Below the pieces are notes generated by a model, which saw only the letters and a list, made by a program, of their open reading frames with translations, made no database searches and was not told where the DNA came from. 64,000 nt of DNA from Gillisella vitis (lineage in GTDB: Bacteria > Pseudomonadota > Alphaproteobacteria > Rhizobiales > Rhizobiaceae): the NCBI GenBank assembly GCA_009744235.1, contig WPHV01000007.1:248001-312000 (forward strand), written 5' to 3'. Below, in pieces: positions 36,090 to 44,776 of this stretch (positions are counted from its first letter, which is position 1; each line of letters opens with the position of its first letter). Both the position numbers and the translations under genes were made by a program.

Positions 36090-37496
36090 ATGTCCGCACT
36101 TTCTAGTGACTTGTCGCTCATGCCCGGCCTGCCGCCCGCGCCCAGTGGGCAGCCCGCACCAGGGATGCCACCCATGCCCGGTTTGCCGCCCATGTCCGGC
36201 CTTCCCCCAATGCCGCCCGCAGTGCCTTCATCTCCTGTCGAGTCGAAATGGCTGACCGATAAGGGTCGTGATATCCGCGATAAGGCCAGGGCGCTTATTC
36301 CCCTCATTCGGGAGCAGGCTCGCGAAGGCGAGAAGATTGGCGCCTTGACGCCGGATGTTCTCAAGGCGCTCAGCGATATCGGTATCTACAAGATGGCCAT
36401 GCCTGCGGAATGGGGCGGCTATGCCCTTGGTGCGCGGGATCTGGTCGAGATTATCGCCACGCTGGGCGAGGCGGATGGATCGGCTGGCTGGGCTGGTTTC
36501 GTCGCCGTTGGAGTGAAGAACCTGCTGGCCCTTGAGGGCGAGGTTGTTGGAGAAGTTCTTGAAGATACCCGAGGCTGGGCTGGCCCTACCGTTGTCGGCG
36601 CGTCCGTTTTTGCGACGAAAGTCGGGGAAGGTCGCAAAGTCGAAGGCGGCTGGATGGTCAAGGGTCGCTGGGCATTCGGTAGCGGGTGCAAGCACGCCAA
36701 ATGGGCGATGCTGGGCATAGAATATGATCCAAAGGTTGCTGGTGGTACCGGGCGCGGCGTTGTTGTCGTTGACCGTTCGAAATATGAGATTTTGGACGAC
36801 TGGCACGTCATGGGCTTGTCTGGAAGTGCCAGCAATAGCCTTGCCATCAAGGAAGAAGTCTTTGTGCCCGATCGCCGGTTTCTTGATCTGAGCCAATATC
36901 CTCTGCGCTTCCAGCAATTGCATACGCGATACCAGGGTTTTGGATATCAGCAGCGCGGGCTTGCCAATCTGGTGACCGTGTCCTTGTGTGATATGTCGAT
37001 TGCGCTCGGTATGGCGCGTGGGGCACTTTCGTGTTTTGCGGAGCAGGCCAAGAAGCGTCCGCCTTTTTCGCTTCCGTATCCGACAATTTCGGACATGGCG
37101 TCGGCGCAAGTGGCGGCCGGCAAGGCGCTTGCCATGATCAAGGTCGCCCAGGCGACAATTGAGAGCTATGCAGACCAGGTCGATGCCCGGACAGCGGAGG
37201 GTCAAGACTTTACGCATGACGAGGATTCAGAGATCAGCTTGACCCTCGCTTACGTTGCAAGCCTTTGCGAAGACGCCATTAACCTGCTGCAGAAGACGCT
37301 TGGGTCATCGACCATGTCGCTCAGCAACCCTATCCAGCGCTTTGTCCGTGACGTTCGTGTACTGGCATCCCACGGTGCCGTTCGGCTTGATCCTCAAGCG
37401 GAGGTGAATGGTCGGCGTCTCCTTGGCATTACACCTTTCCCAATGTTTGCCGGTGCCGTGCCGGAACGCGTTAATCTGGAAGCGAAGGGGTCTTAA
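36090..37496 (+). CDS. Group-D flavin-dependent monooxygenase, copy 2, with Pro/Gly/Met-rich leader
   Basis: A 468-residue paralogue of the 24938-26221 product, sharing REGEKIGALTPDV (against AGEKLGAMTPAVV), EWGGYALGARDLVEI, FGSGCKHAKWAMLGIEYD, DDWHVMGLSGSASNS and VRVLASHGAVRLDPQAEVNGRRLLG. It would hydroxylate a ring with reduced flavin from a reductase, probably the one at 39970-40488. Odd feature: residues 11-47 are a low-complexity run of MPGLPP/MPPMPGLPP-type units absent from copy 1, not like a signal peptide. The start has GGAGG upstream and follows the TetR-controlled promoter. The NTF2-like gene begins 5 bp after the stop. Confidence 0.82.
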   Translation: MSALSSDLSLMPGLPPAPSGQPAPGMPPMPGLPPMSGLPPMPPAVPSSPVESKWLTDKGRDIRDKARALIPLIREQAREGEKIGALTPDVLKALSDIGIYKMAMPAEWGGYALGARDLVEIIATLGEADGSAGWAGFVAVGVKNLLALEGEVVGEVLEDTRGWAGPTVVGASVFATKVGEGRKVEGGWMVKGRWAFGSGCKHAKWAMLGIEYDPKVAGGTGRGVVVVDRSKYEILDDWHVMGLSGSASNSLAIKEEVFVPDRRFLDLSQYPLRFQQLHTRYQGFGYQQRGLANLVTVSLCDMSIALGMARGALSCFAEQAKKRPPFSLPYPTISDMASAQVAAGKALAMIKVAQATIESYADQVDARTAEGQDFTHDEDSEISLTLAYVASLCEDAINLLQKTLGSSTMSLSNPIQRFVRDVRVLASHGAVRLDPQAEVNGRRLLGITPFPMFAGAVPERVNLEAKGS

Positions 37497-37500
37497 GTAT

Positions 37501-38028
37501 ATGAGCGATTTCACGATCATTGACGGTGTCGCTCATATTCACGAGCCGAAACTTTATGAAACCTGGCTGGACAGGGAGGATTATATTGCGGCCGTGTCGG
37601 CATCGCCGTCACCGGAAGTTGCCGCAACAAAGCGCCTTCTTGTCGATTTTCAGGTCGACCTTGCCAAGATGGTGCGCGCCAGGACGGTTGAAGAGAATGT
37701 CGTCGAGATCATGACGAAATATGCCGACAACGACTATATTCAGCATGATCCGAATGCGAACGGTAATGGACTGGCCAATCTGATTGAATATTTCAAAAAA
37801 GTGCCAGTGGGTAGAGGTCCGGCGCCTCCGGTGGTGAGCGTCGTTGTTGAGGGGGAGATGGGGTGCGTGATGATGAAGCATCCGATGCCTGATCCCACCG
37901 CCCCGGGGCAAACCTACGACTGGTATATTCTGACCGTTTTTCGGGTGCGGAATGGAAAGTTGCTTGAGCATTGGAGTGCCTTCCAGAAAATGGGCGCACC
38001 CATGATACCGCCAAAGCCACCACACTAA
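37501..38028 (+). CDS. NTF2-fold / SnoaL-like protein, copy 2
   Basis: A 175-residue protein. Residues 40-170 have the NTF2-like fold with KYADNDYIQHDPNANGNGLANLIEYFKKVP, VVVEGEMGCVMMKHP and TVFRVRNGKLLEHWSAFQKMG, close in style to the 27006-27401 product. An extra 40 residues at the N-terminus (SDFTIIDGVAHIHEPKLYE) are not in copy 1. It begins 5 bp after the second monooxygenase gene and is surely co-transcribed with it. Cyclase, isomerase or cofactor-free oxygenase activity is possible. Confidence 0.82.
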   Translation: MSDFTIIDGVAHIHEPKLYETWLDREDYIAAVSASPSPEVAATKRLLVDFQVDLAKMVRARTVEENVVEIMTKYADNDYIQHDPNANGNGLANLIEYFKKVPVGRGPAPPVVSVVVEGEMGCVMMKHPMPDPTAPGQTYDWYILTVFRVRNGKLLEHWSAFQKMGAPMIPPKPPH

Positions 38029-38096
38029 AGTCTGCCGGGTTGATTTGAGCCAGACAGCCGTTCGAGCTCTTTGTAGAGTTTGTCTTTCAGAACGCC

Positions 38097-38120
38097 GGTT
38101 GCCAGTTTCCATTGGCAACC
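38097..38120 (+). terminator. Hairpin after the second NTF2-like gene
   Basis: GGTTGCCA (38097-38104) pairs perfectly with TGGCAACC (38113-38120) around an 8-nt loop, about 70 bp after the stop codon. Only a weak T-rich tail follows, so this may be a terminator or an mRNA-end structure. The rest of the 455-bp gap (38029-38483) shows no supported gene. Confidence 0.5.
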
Positions 38121-38483
38121 TCTGTTGAGTGTTGCGTGTGATAAGGCACGCAAACTTAATCCAGCATGCATAGCCCTGCATAATTTGCACCAAGGCTTCG
38201 GTTCCAGCAATTGTGCAGGGCGCGCTCTAGACTGATGAAATCAGCAGGTTTGCTCACTCTCGTGAACACATGTCGCGAGTGTGTTTGATCGAACCCATTT
38301 GGCGCTAAGTCCACCGCACCGTCCCGCGCTGGCTGGGATGAGCTCGTCGGCTGAGCGGCCCGATAATCTCTTATTGATAGGAAACAGACAGCCGCAATCG
38401 TCGAAAATAAAACCAGCGCCGAGCCCCGTCTTTGGAGGAGGGATCGCCAGGCGTCTGCATTAAAAAAAAGGGGCATATGTTCC

Positions 38484-39854
38484 ATGGAACAGGCGCAAAT
38501 TTCGACTATTTCACCTTTCGAGGGAAATACATTACGAGCATATTTCACAAGTTTGGTTGGTGCGCCCAGGAAAGCCAGGATGGCTTTGATTGGATGCCTG
38601 ATCTTGATGGTCATTAGTCCTGCCGGTCTTTCGGCTATGACACCTTTCGTGATTGCAGCCTTCTCAGCGGAGACCCATCGGGCGCAGTCCGATGCGCTGC
38701 TGATTTTTGTTGCGCTGCCGTTGCTGCTCTCCCCGCTGATCCTGCCGCTTGCTGGCGCCTGGGTAGATCGGTGGGGGGCAAGAGCAGTTGCTATACCCGC
38801 AGTCATTTTATACGCCATGACAACCGCGATGATCCCGCTGGTCAGCGGAACGATCTGGATCTTGACCCCCATGATCATCCTGGCCGCGTTATTCGGCTTC
38901 ATGTCCAGCCTAGCCGTGATTTTCAAAATCATCACATGCTGGTTTCCGGAGCATCGGGGGATCGGATTTGCACTGGTTGGGGTGCTTTCAAGCTTCGCCA
39001 ATGCGCTCTTTTCTCCCTTGTTCCAGTGGTTGATTTATGGAGCGACGAACAGTGATGGGTCGGCCTCGGGCCTCCACCAACTGGGCGGCATTGGTTGGAG
39101 CGGTTCCTACTTCGTCGTCGCAGCAACCATCGCCGTGCTTGGCATTCCCTCAGCGCTTTTTCTCATCTCTGAGCCCGCCAAGCCGTCTGGTTCCAAACGC
39201 TTGCCCATGCCGGGTTCCCCACTGAATTTGGAGAATGCAGCCGGAATACCACTCAAGACGGCGATCAGGACCAAGACCTGGATATTCATCACGCTTTTTC
39301 TTGCGATCACCGCCGCAGGTCCGATGACTGTCCGACAGAACTCCGTCGATTTCTTCCAGCAACGTGGTTTTGATCTCAACGACATCGCATTTTCGCAATC
39401 TGTTTTGTTCGTGGCTTCGGTCGTCGGTCTTTTTCTTGGCGGCATGATCCTTGATCGCAGCAGACGCCCTTGGGTGATCGCACCCCTGCTTGCCATGGTT
39501 CCGATCGGCTTAACCATTGCCTATTTCAATCACGGTTCGGTTTTCCTGCTCTATGTGGCAATGAGCTCTCTTGGATTTGCGACGGGTGCGGAATCTGCGC
39601 TCGGCCCGTTCCTGGTTGCCCGTTATTTCGGACCCAAAGCCTTTGCTCAAATCCAAGGTTTGACGCTGGCAATCTGCTCACTGTCCTTCGGCCTGACGCC
39701 ATTCCTGACCAGCGCAATGGCGACTGCGGCTGGTAGCTATTTCGTCCCGTTTGCCATTTTGACCGGGCTGACAATGGTTGCCGTTGCGCTGGGCGCTCTT
39801 TTGCCGAACTACCCACCAGAATGGCCGACCGGGGCGGAAGTTTCCGGAAAGTAA
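38484..39854 (+). CDS. MFS transporter (monocarboxylate-type)
   Basis: A 456-residue inner-membrane protein with about twelve segments. The loop GAWVDRWGARAVAIPAVILYA and the C-terminal GGMILDRSRRPWVIAPLLA are the two MFS signature loops. The arrangement (long N-terminal stretch, ITCWFPEHRGIGFALVGV) resembles transporters of organic acids in the OFA/MCT group. It precedes the flavin reductase and dioxygenase genes on the same strand, so it may import the pathway substrate. AAGGGG lies upstream of the ATG. Confidence 0.85.
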   Translation: MEQAQISTISPFEGNTLRAYFTSLVGAPRKARMALIGCLILMVISPAGLSAMTPFVIAAFSAETHRAQSDALLIFVALPLLLSPLILPLAGAWVDRWGARAVAIPAVILYAMTTAMIPLVSGTIWILTPMIILAALFGFMSSLAVIFKIITCWFPEHRGIGFALVGVLSSFANALFSPLFQWLIYGATNSDGSASGLHQLGGIGWSGSYFVVAATIAVLGIPSALFLISEPAKPSGSKRLPMPGSPLNLENAAGIPLKTAIRTKTWIFITLFLAITAAGPMTVRQNSVDFFQQRGFDLNDIAFSQSVLFVASVVGLFLGGMILDRSRRPWVIAPLLAMVPIGLTIAYFNHGSVFLLYVAMSSLGFATGAESALGPFLVARYFGPKAFAQIQGLTLAICSLSFGLTPFLTSAMATAAGSYFVPFAILTGLTMVAVALGALLPNYPPEWPTGAEVSGK

Positions 39855-39969
39855 ACCAACGTCAGGGGGAGGGGTGCGGTGATCCGGTATCGCACAGGCA
39901 AAAGCCGGATGAGGCCGCTCCCGATACGGCCCTTCCCATGATTGGCGACACAATAACGAGAGGTATCCT

Positions 39970-40488
39970 ATGTTGAACCAAGCACGAGCCTCCGCTGAGC
40001 AACTCAGCCCTCACGACCAGGCGGAATTTCGCCGCGCGCTGGGTCACTACCCTACCGGCGTCTGCATTGTGACCGCGCACCATGACAATAAGCCGATTGG
40101 CATGACAATTGGCTCATTCACGTCGGTGTCCCTGGACCCACCGCTTGTTGGTTTCTTGCCTGCGCATAGCTCGCAAACCTGGCCGTTGATCGCGAAAGCT
40201 GGCGCATTCTGCGTGAATATCCTGGCCGATGACCAATCCGACCTTCCGGGGCGATTTGCGAAACGGGATGCCGATCGCTTTCAGGATATTGCGCACAGCC
40301 GTTCCAGCCTTGACCTGCCGGTTTTCGACGGCGTTGTCGCCTGGATCGACTGCACCCTGCATAGCGCGCATGAGGCGGGAGATCATCTCTTCGTCATGGG
40401 CAATGTGCTCACACTGAGTGTGGTCCGGGATCGCCCACCCTTGCTGTTCTGCCGTGGCGCTTTCGGTGGCTTTGCGGCCGGAACCTGA
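39970..40488 (+). CDS. Flavin reductase of two-component monooxygenases (HpaC/HsaB type)
   Basis: A 172-residue protein with the flavin-reductase-like split-barrel: FRRALGHYPTGVCIVTAHHDNKPIGMTIGSFTSVSLDPPLVGFLP is the FMN-binding core, and FCVNILADDQ and the ending PPLLFCRGAFGGF complete it. It supplies reduced flavin to group-D monooxygenases; it is the only such reductase in the window while two monooxygenases are present, so it probably serves both. The dioxygenase gene follows after 42 bp. Confidence 0.9.
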   Translation: MLNQARASAEQLSPHDQAEFRRALGHYPTGVCIVTAHHDNKPIGMTIGSFTSVSLDPPLVGFLPAHSSQTWPLIAKAGAFCVNILADDQSDLPGRFAKRDADRFQDIAHSRSSLDLPVFDGVVAWIDCTLHSAHEAGDHLFVMGNVLTLSVVRDRPPLLFCRGAFGGFAAGT

Positions 40489-40530
40489 TGTGAAAAGCCC
40501 GGCACTTGATGTGAAATAGAAGGAACGAAA

Positions 40531-41430
40531 ATGACCTATTTAATTCGGCAGATGGGACATGTAGTCATCTCCTCGCCTGATCCGCTTGGTGCGGCCAAAG
40601 ATATTTGTGACGTGGTTGGTCTTCGGATCACGGAGCAGGACGGTGATACGGTCTATCTCTCCAGCAACGACCGCCATCACGAACTCACCTACATCAAGGG
40701 CGATGGCAAGGCCGTGGCCTGCGGTCTGGAAGCTGTCAGCGCCGACGCCGTGGATGAGGTGAAGCGACGCGCGCTGTCCGACGGGCTGACCGTCCTCGAC
40801 GACAAGCCGCTTGGAAAACACTACGACAAGGCCGTGCGCATCGTTGCCCCAGGCGGTGCGATCTTCGAGGTGCATACGCCGATCGCCCGCAACCAGCCGC
40901 GGCGGTATAATTATTCGACGCCCGGTGCCAGACCCCGCCGGATCGAGCACATCAACGCTTTCGCGCCCGATACTCATGCCTTCGGCGAGTTCTGCGCAAA
41001 GGTGCTGGGTATGAAGCTCTCGGACATGACAAGCGAGGACGGCTTGCGGTGGTACCGCGCCGAAGACGGTTTCCATCACACGATTGCGATGGGGCCGGGT
41101 GAAAGTGGGCTGCACCATTATGCCTTTGATCTCCACTCGCTTGAGGATCTCGCGGCAATTGCTGACAATCTGACCCTTAAGGACCGGGCGATGGTTTGGG
41201 GGCCGGGCCGTCACGGGGCCGGAGGCAATATCTTCACCTATTACGCCGACCCCCATGGTTGCCTGGTGGAAAATTCCATCGAGCTTGACCGCATCGACAA
41301 TGATGCGACCTACGAGCCACGGACCTGGGATATCTCGGAGGGTCTGGCAGGACGCTGGCTCAATCTTTGGGGCACGCCTCCCACACCCGGTTTCCTGCGT
41401 CCCGGCATAGCCTTTGATCCTAAGGTCTGA
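40531..41430 (+). CDS. Extradiol ring-cleavage dioxygenase (VOC superfamily)
   Basis: A 299-residue two-module VOC protein of the catechol 2,3-dioxygenase type. In the C-terminal module the expected Fe(II) ligands are visible: H140 (EHINAF), H196 (LHHYAFD) and E247 (CLVENSIE), spaced as in the family; the tyrosine of FTYYAD (near 238) fits the active site. It would cleave an aromatic diol next to the hydroxyls. Co-transcribed with the flavin reductase just upstream. Substrate unknown. Confidence 0.87.
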   Translation: MTYLIRQMGHVVISSPDPLGAAKDICDVVGLRITEQDGDTVYLSSNDRHHELTYIKGDGKAVACGLEAVSADAVDEVKRRALSDGLTVLDDKPLGKHYDKAVRIVAPGGAIFEVHTPIARNQPRRYNYSTPGARPRRIEHINAFAPDTHAFGEFCAKVLGMKLSDMTSEDGLRWYRAEDGFHHTIAMGPGESGLHHYAFDLHSLEDLAAIADNLTLKDRAMVWGPGRHGAGGNIFTYYADPHGCLVENSIELDRIDNDATYEPRTWDISEGLAGRWLNLWGTPPTPGFLRPGIAFDPKV

Positions 41431-42249
41431 TCCGGGCAGCGCGAGGGACGATTGATTGGCAGGCGCGGTCGGGAAAGAGGAGGCCTATACATTTTGCCGT
41501 TACCCGGCTCGGCGATGGATTTTCTTGGGGCTTGTGTTGAGGAGCACGGTATCCGGGAGACGACCTATCATCATGCTGTGACTTAATATTGCTGCTGACA
41601 ATGCTGGTCCGGAAACCTCGGATAGCAGCTTTTGAGTAAATTCTTCCCCGCTATTCGGGGAGGGGTGGCGGATCAACCGGCTCAGCTGGTTGATCCGATC
41701 GAGGAGAAGCGTGCGCTGGGAGGCCGCACGCGACATTTAAAAGAAGAGGAGGAGAAAGCCTTGAAACAAGGAACGATGACGCATGCCGTCGCCAATCCTG
41801 GTACGAAGAGTCATTTCGACAACAATCGTCATGCTGAAGAAATGGGCGGAACCTTGTGTTCGACCGTTATTCGCTGCCGCGCTGAAGGCGCCGCGCTTTT
41901 GTCAGACGTTCACCGGATGAAACAGCCGAAGCCATGATAACCAAGACCGCTGCGCTGGTGTTGGTCGAAAGGACGGCCAATCTTTCGGCATCCTATGTCT
42001 CATCTTTCATACGCAGCGTTGCGAGCATTGTTTCGATGATGTCGGTCCCGGCACTTAGGGGCGATCGGCGTCGGATCAGCATAGCCGTCTTCGCTTCATC
42101 AGGACCATACGGGAGGTGGTCCTGATCGACTTGTCAGTCTGCGTCATCGCTTTGTCAGAGGCTTCACCGCAGCACAGTCGCAATGAGGAGCAGTCAATCA
42201 AACCAAATGCAACGGAGTGAGCAGGTTCGATTCTTAGGGGAGGATAATA
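41431..42249. other. 820-bp intergenic region with hairpins before the porin gene
   Basis: Two stem-loops follow the dioxygenase gene: CCCCG/CGGGG (41646-41660) and a near-perfect 27-bp palindrome with arms GGATCAACC (41670-41678) and GGTTGATCC (41688-41696). A short string TACGAAGAGTCATTT (41802-41816) repeats part of the family-A element. Two small + frames (41632-41937 and 41934-42125) look like neither known proteins nor good genes. The porin promoter presumably lies near the right end. Confidence 0.5.
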
Positions 42250-43599
42250 ATGCGAATTCTATACATGATCACTATACCTTTGCTGTTTGCGACGGCTGCT
42301 CCAGCCTTTGCCATCGATCCGGAGATTGGTACGCAAGAACCACCTTTTCTGGATGGCCCACCGCCAGTCTATTCCGGCCCGCTCGCAGAAGCCGGGCGTT
42401 GGCTTCATGACAATGGGATCGATCTGCGCGTTGACTATATCAATATCGCTCAGAGCGCGACTGCCTATGGCTTCAGAAAAGTCGGCTATGGATCGTTCCT
42501 TATCGACGTTACCGGCAATCTCACGCCTGATCTTCGGATAAGATTTGCCGAAACGGTGAACATGCCAAATAAGAATGTCACCGGCAACTTGACCGCCTTT
42601 CTTCCGCCGGTCACCGGCACCACCGATACAGCTCTCGCCCGGTTCTCGCTCGAGGCAGATTTTCTGGATGACCGCTTGACCATAGAAGCGGGCCGCATCG
42701 GATTGGCTCGGGATTTTTCGATCAGGGGCTTTTGCGGCGGTATCAGCTGTATAAACGCGACACAGGGGGTGAGCCTCAACCTGCCGGATGATGTGCGTTC
42801 CGTGTGGGGCGGGCGAGCAGCCTATAAACTGACGTCCAACACGACTTTAGCCTTCGGTTTGATCGAGGATAATCCGGACAACTGGCAGAATGGCGAAGGT
42901 TGGGAATGGGGCGTTGGAGACGCCGAAGGCTATATTGCCGTTGCCAACGTCCGCCATATCGAAACCTTTCTGGACAGTGACAAGCCGTTTAAACTTGAAG
43001 CTGGAGCCTATTTTCGGTCCACGCCTTATGAGGATACGCTTTACAACAGTGGATGGGGAAATCCGACTTACGGCGCCAATACCAAGATCGTCACGCATGA
43101 TAGCGGAACGACCGCAGTATATGCGCACACCCGCAAGGTGGTTTGGAGCAATCCCTCGGATAGTTTCAATCCGGAAAACGTCGCTCTTTACGGCGGCATT
43201 TTGCATTACTTCGGTGAAGGTCATTCCTATCCATGGGAAGCCTATGCAGGTGTTGAATATTCGGGGTTCTGGCAAGCCAATCCGCTGGCAAGTGTCGGCG
43301 CCTCTGTTCACTATATTCGTATCAGCGAGGAGCGAGCCGAGTACGAGCGCAATGCGCGGCGGTTCTTCTCAGGCGTCGATCAGAAGCAGCCACAAGATAT
43401 GTTCATGTTCGATGTGCATGGAAGCACGGGCATTTTCGGCAATGGCATTCTCGATTTCGGCGCCGCCTATATCATCAATCCGAACTCTGCTTTCGCTGAT
43501 TTTTCCACCGAACGGCAGAAGGATGGCGTCGTTATTTATGCGGCGCTCGCATTCGACTTGAGTACCGTCCTTGGGCTTTCTCCGCGGAGAGGTCCCTAA
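42250..43599 (+). CDS. OprB-type carbohydrate-selective porin
   Basis: A 449-residue outer-membrane beta-barrel with signal peptide MRILYMITIPLLFATAAPAFA. Typical features are LAEAGRWLHDNGIDLRVDYINIAQ, the alternating aromatic strands (GILHYFGEGHSYPWEAYAGVEYSGF) and the final strand ending in a hydrophobic pattern (VVIYAALAFDLSTVLGL). OprB relatives pass sugars and also aromatic acids. GGGGAGG precedes the ATG. It stands between the dioxygenase and decarboxylase-like genes, so it may be the outer-membrane entry for the pathway substrate. Confidence 0.85.
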   Translation: MRILYMITIPLLFATAAPAFAIDPEIGTQEPPFLDGPPPVYSGPLAEAGRWLHDNGIDLRVDYINIAQSATAYGFRKVGYGSFLIDVTGNLTPDLRIRFAETVNMPNKNVTGNLTAFLPPVTGTTDTALARFSLEADFLDDRLTIEAGRIGLARDFSIRGFCGGISCINATQGVSLNLPDDVRSVWGGRAAYKLTSNTTLAFGLIEDNPDNWQNGEGWEWGVGDAEGYIAVANVRHIETFLDSDKPFKLEAGAYFRSTPYEDTLYNSGWGNPTYGANTKIVTHDSGTTAVYAHTRKVVWSNPSDSFNPENVALYGGILHYFGEGHSYPWEAYAGVEYSGFWQANPLASVGASVHYIRISEERAEYERNARRFFSGVDQKQPQDMFMFDVHGSTGIFGNGILDFGAAYIINPNSAFADFSTERQKDGVVIYAALAFDLSTVLGLSPRRGP

Positions 43600-43641
43600 G
43601 CAAAGTCAGGGAACAGTCTTTAACCTTTTTGATTGACGAGG

Positions 43642-43665
43642 CTTTAAAAAATATATTTTTTAAAG
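43642..43665. repeat. Perfect 24-bp AT-rich palindrome
   Basis: Arms CTTTAAAAAATA and TATTTTTTAAAG meet without a loop, in a very AT-rich stretch between the porin gene and the decarboxylase-like gene. It could be a terminator of the porin unit, a bendable or easily melted promoter element, or a binding site. Function unknown. Confidence 0.65.
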
Positions 43666-43869
43666 TAAAATATTTATAATTCGGAAGGGAGGTTCCTATG
43701 ACTTGTCTGATTTACCCCTAAACGTCGTAATGCCACCCGCATTGCGCATCTGCGGCGGCTCTCTTTTGCGGGCGCGGATTGTTGAGATGTGTAGCCAGTT
43801 ATCAGAGGCCAGTTGGATGGTTACGTCGCCATTTAGAGGCATCTGTCATATTTGATGGGAGATCGATTT

Positions 43870-44766
43870 ATGGGGTTCAAATTCAATCAGGAGTTCCGCT
43901 ATCGGATGCCCACGGTATTCGGGCCGGCCGTAGGTCCCCGCCAAAAGCCGGGCGGCGGCATGTGGGCGCTGGAAGAAACCGGTACGATGAATGCCGAATG
44001 GATGGCCATTACCTATCGCACCAGTGCGGATAAGTTAGAGGCGCTTCTGCCTCCCGGGATGAGCTTGCGCGGAGAGCCGCTCATCAGCGTCTCCTGCGCC
44101 TGGTTCAAGAACCTTTATTGGCTTGCGGGGCGTGGCTATGGCATTTTGTCGATTGATTTTCCCGTAACCTATCAAGGCAAGACCGAACGATTGGAGGGGT
44201 CTTTCTGCCCGGTTATCTGGGAGGGGGCTCCTGATGCGATCCTGACTGGGCGGGATGAAATGGGCTTTCCAAAACTGTTTTGCGACATGCCGGAAATCAC
44301 CTGGGATAAGGAAAAAGCCACGGCATCCTGCGAAGCGTCCTGGTTCGGCTTTAAATTTTTCGACATCGCTCTTGGTGAAATGGAAGAGGATGATGCCCCG
44401 CCGAGCCTGCCTGGTTCCGGGGGTGGAGCGGCCATGTACTATAAATACGTACCTCGGACGAACCCGTTTCAGGGTGGGGGAGCAGATGTCGCTTATATCA
44501 CGACGCCTGCGCCACCGCCGGGGGCAGGCAAGCCGGATGCCATCAATTTCGATGGATACGAGTTCAAGCGCTGGCGGGCCAAGGGCAGCTTCAACTGGCA
44601 CAAGGCAACGTTTGAACAGCTCCCGACAACCTTTCATATCGTCAACGCCGTGGCAGATATGCCGTGTTTTGAAATCGTCAAAACCGAAATGGTAGCCTTC
44701 TCAGGTCCGGGAATTGGAGTTTCGGTCAATAGCATTCGTCCCGTAGAACCGGGTGATCAGGAATAA
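43870..44766 (+). CDS. Acetoacetate-decarboxylase-superfamily protein
   Basis: A 298-residue protein of the acetoacetate decarboxylase fold. The diagnostic stretch ILTGRDEMGFPKLFCDMPEI holds R128, E130 and K135; the lysine is in the place of the Schiff-base lysine of the decarboxylase. Superfamily members also include aldolase-dehydratases and hydratases, so decarboxylation of a beta-keto or ring-fission acid is one option only. The ATG at 43870 has GGGAG about 9 nt upstream, better than 43852. The FAH-family gene follows 10 bp after the stop. Confidence 0.82.
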   Translation: MGFKFNQEFRYRMPTVFGPAVGPRQKPGGGMWALEETGTMNAEWMAITYRTSADKLEALLPPGMSLRGEPLISVSCAWFKNLYWLAGRGYGILSIDFPVTYQGKTERLEGSFCPVIWEGAPDAILTGRDEMGFPKLFCDMPEITWDKEKATASCEASWFGFKFFDIALGEMEEDDAPPSLPGSGGGAAMYYKYVPRTNPFQGGGADVAYITTPAPPPGAGKPDAINFDGYEFKRWRAKGSFNWHKATFEQLPTTFHIVNAVADMPCFEIVKTEMVAFSGPGIGVSVNSIRPVEPGDQE

Positions 44767-44776
44767 GGATAATAGA

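Noticed and set aside
36228..37217. 329-codon minus-strand frame opposite the second monooxygenase
   Set aside because: Antisense shadow of a conserved enzyme; no family resemblance.
38156..39001. 281-codon minus-strand frame covering a gap and the start of an MFS gene
   Set aside because: Mostly antisense to the transporter; the part in the gap shows no known domain.
41632..41937. 101-codon + frame in the gap before the porin gene
   Set aside because: Runs through the 27-bp palindrome, has weak start signals and a composition unlike the neighbours; kept only as a remark.
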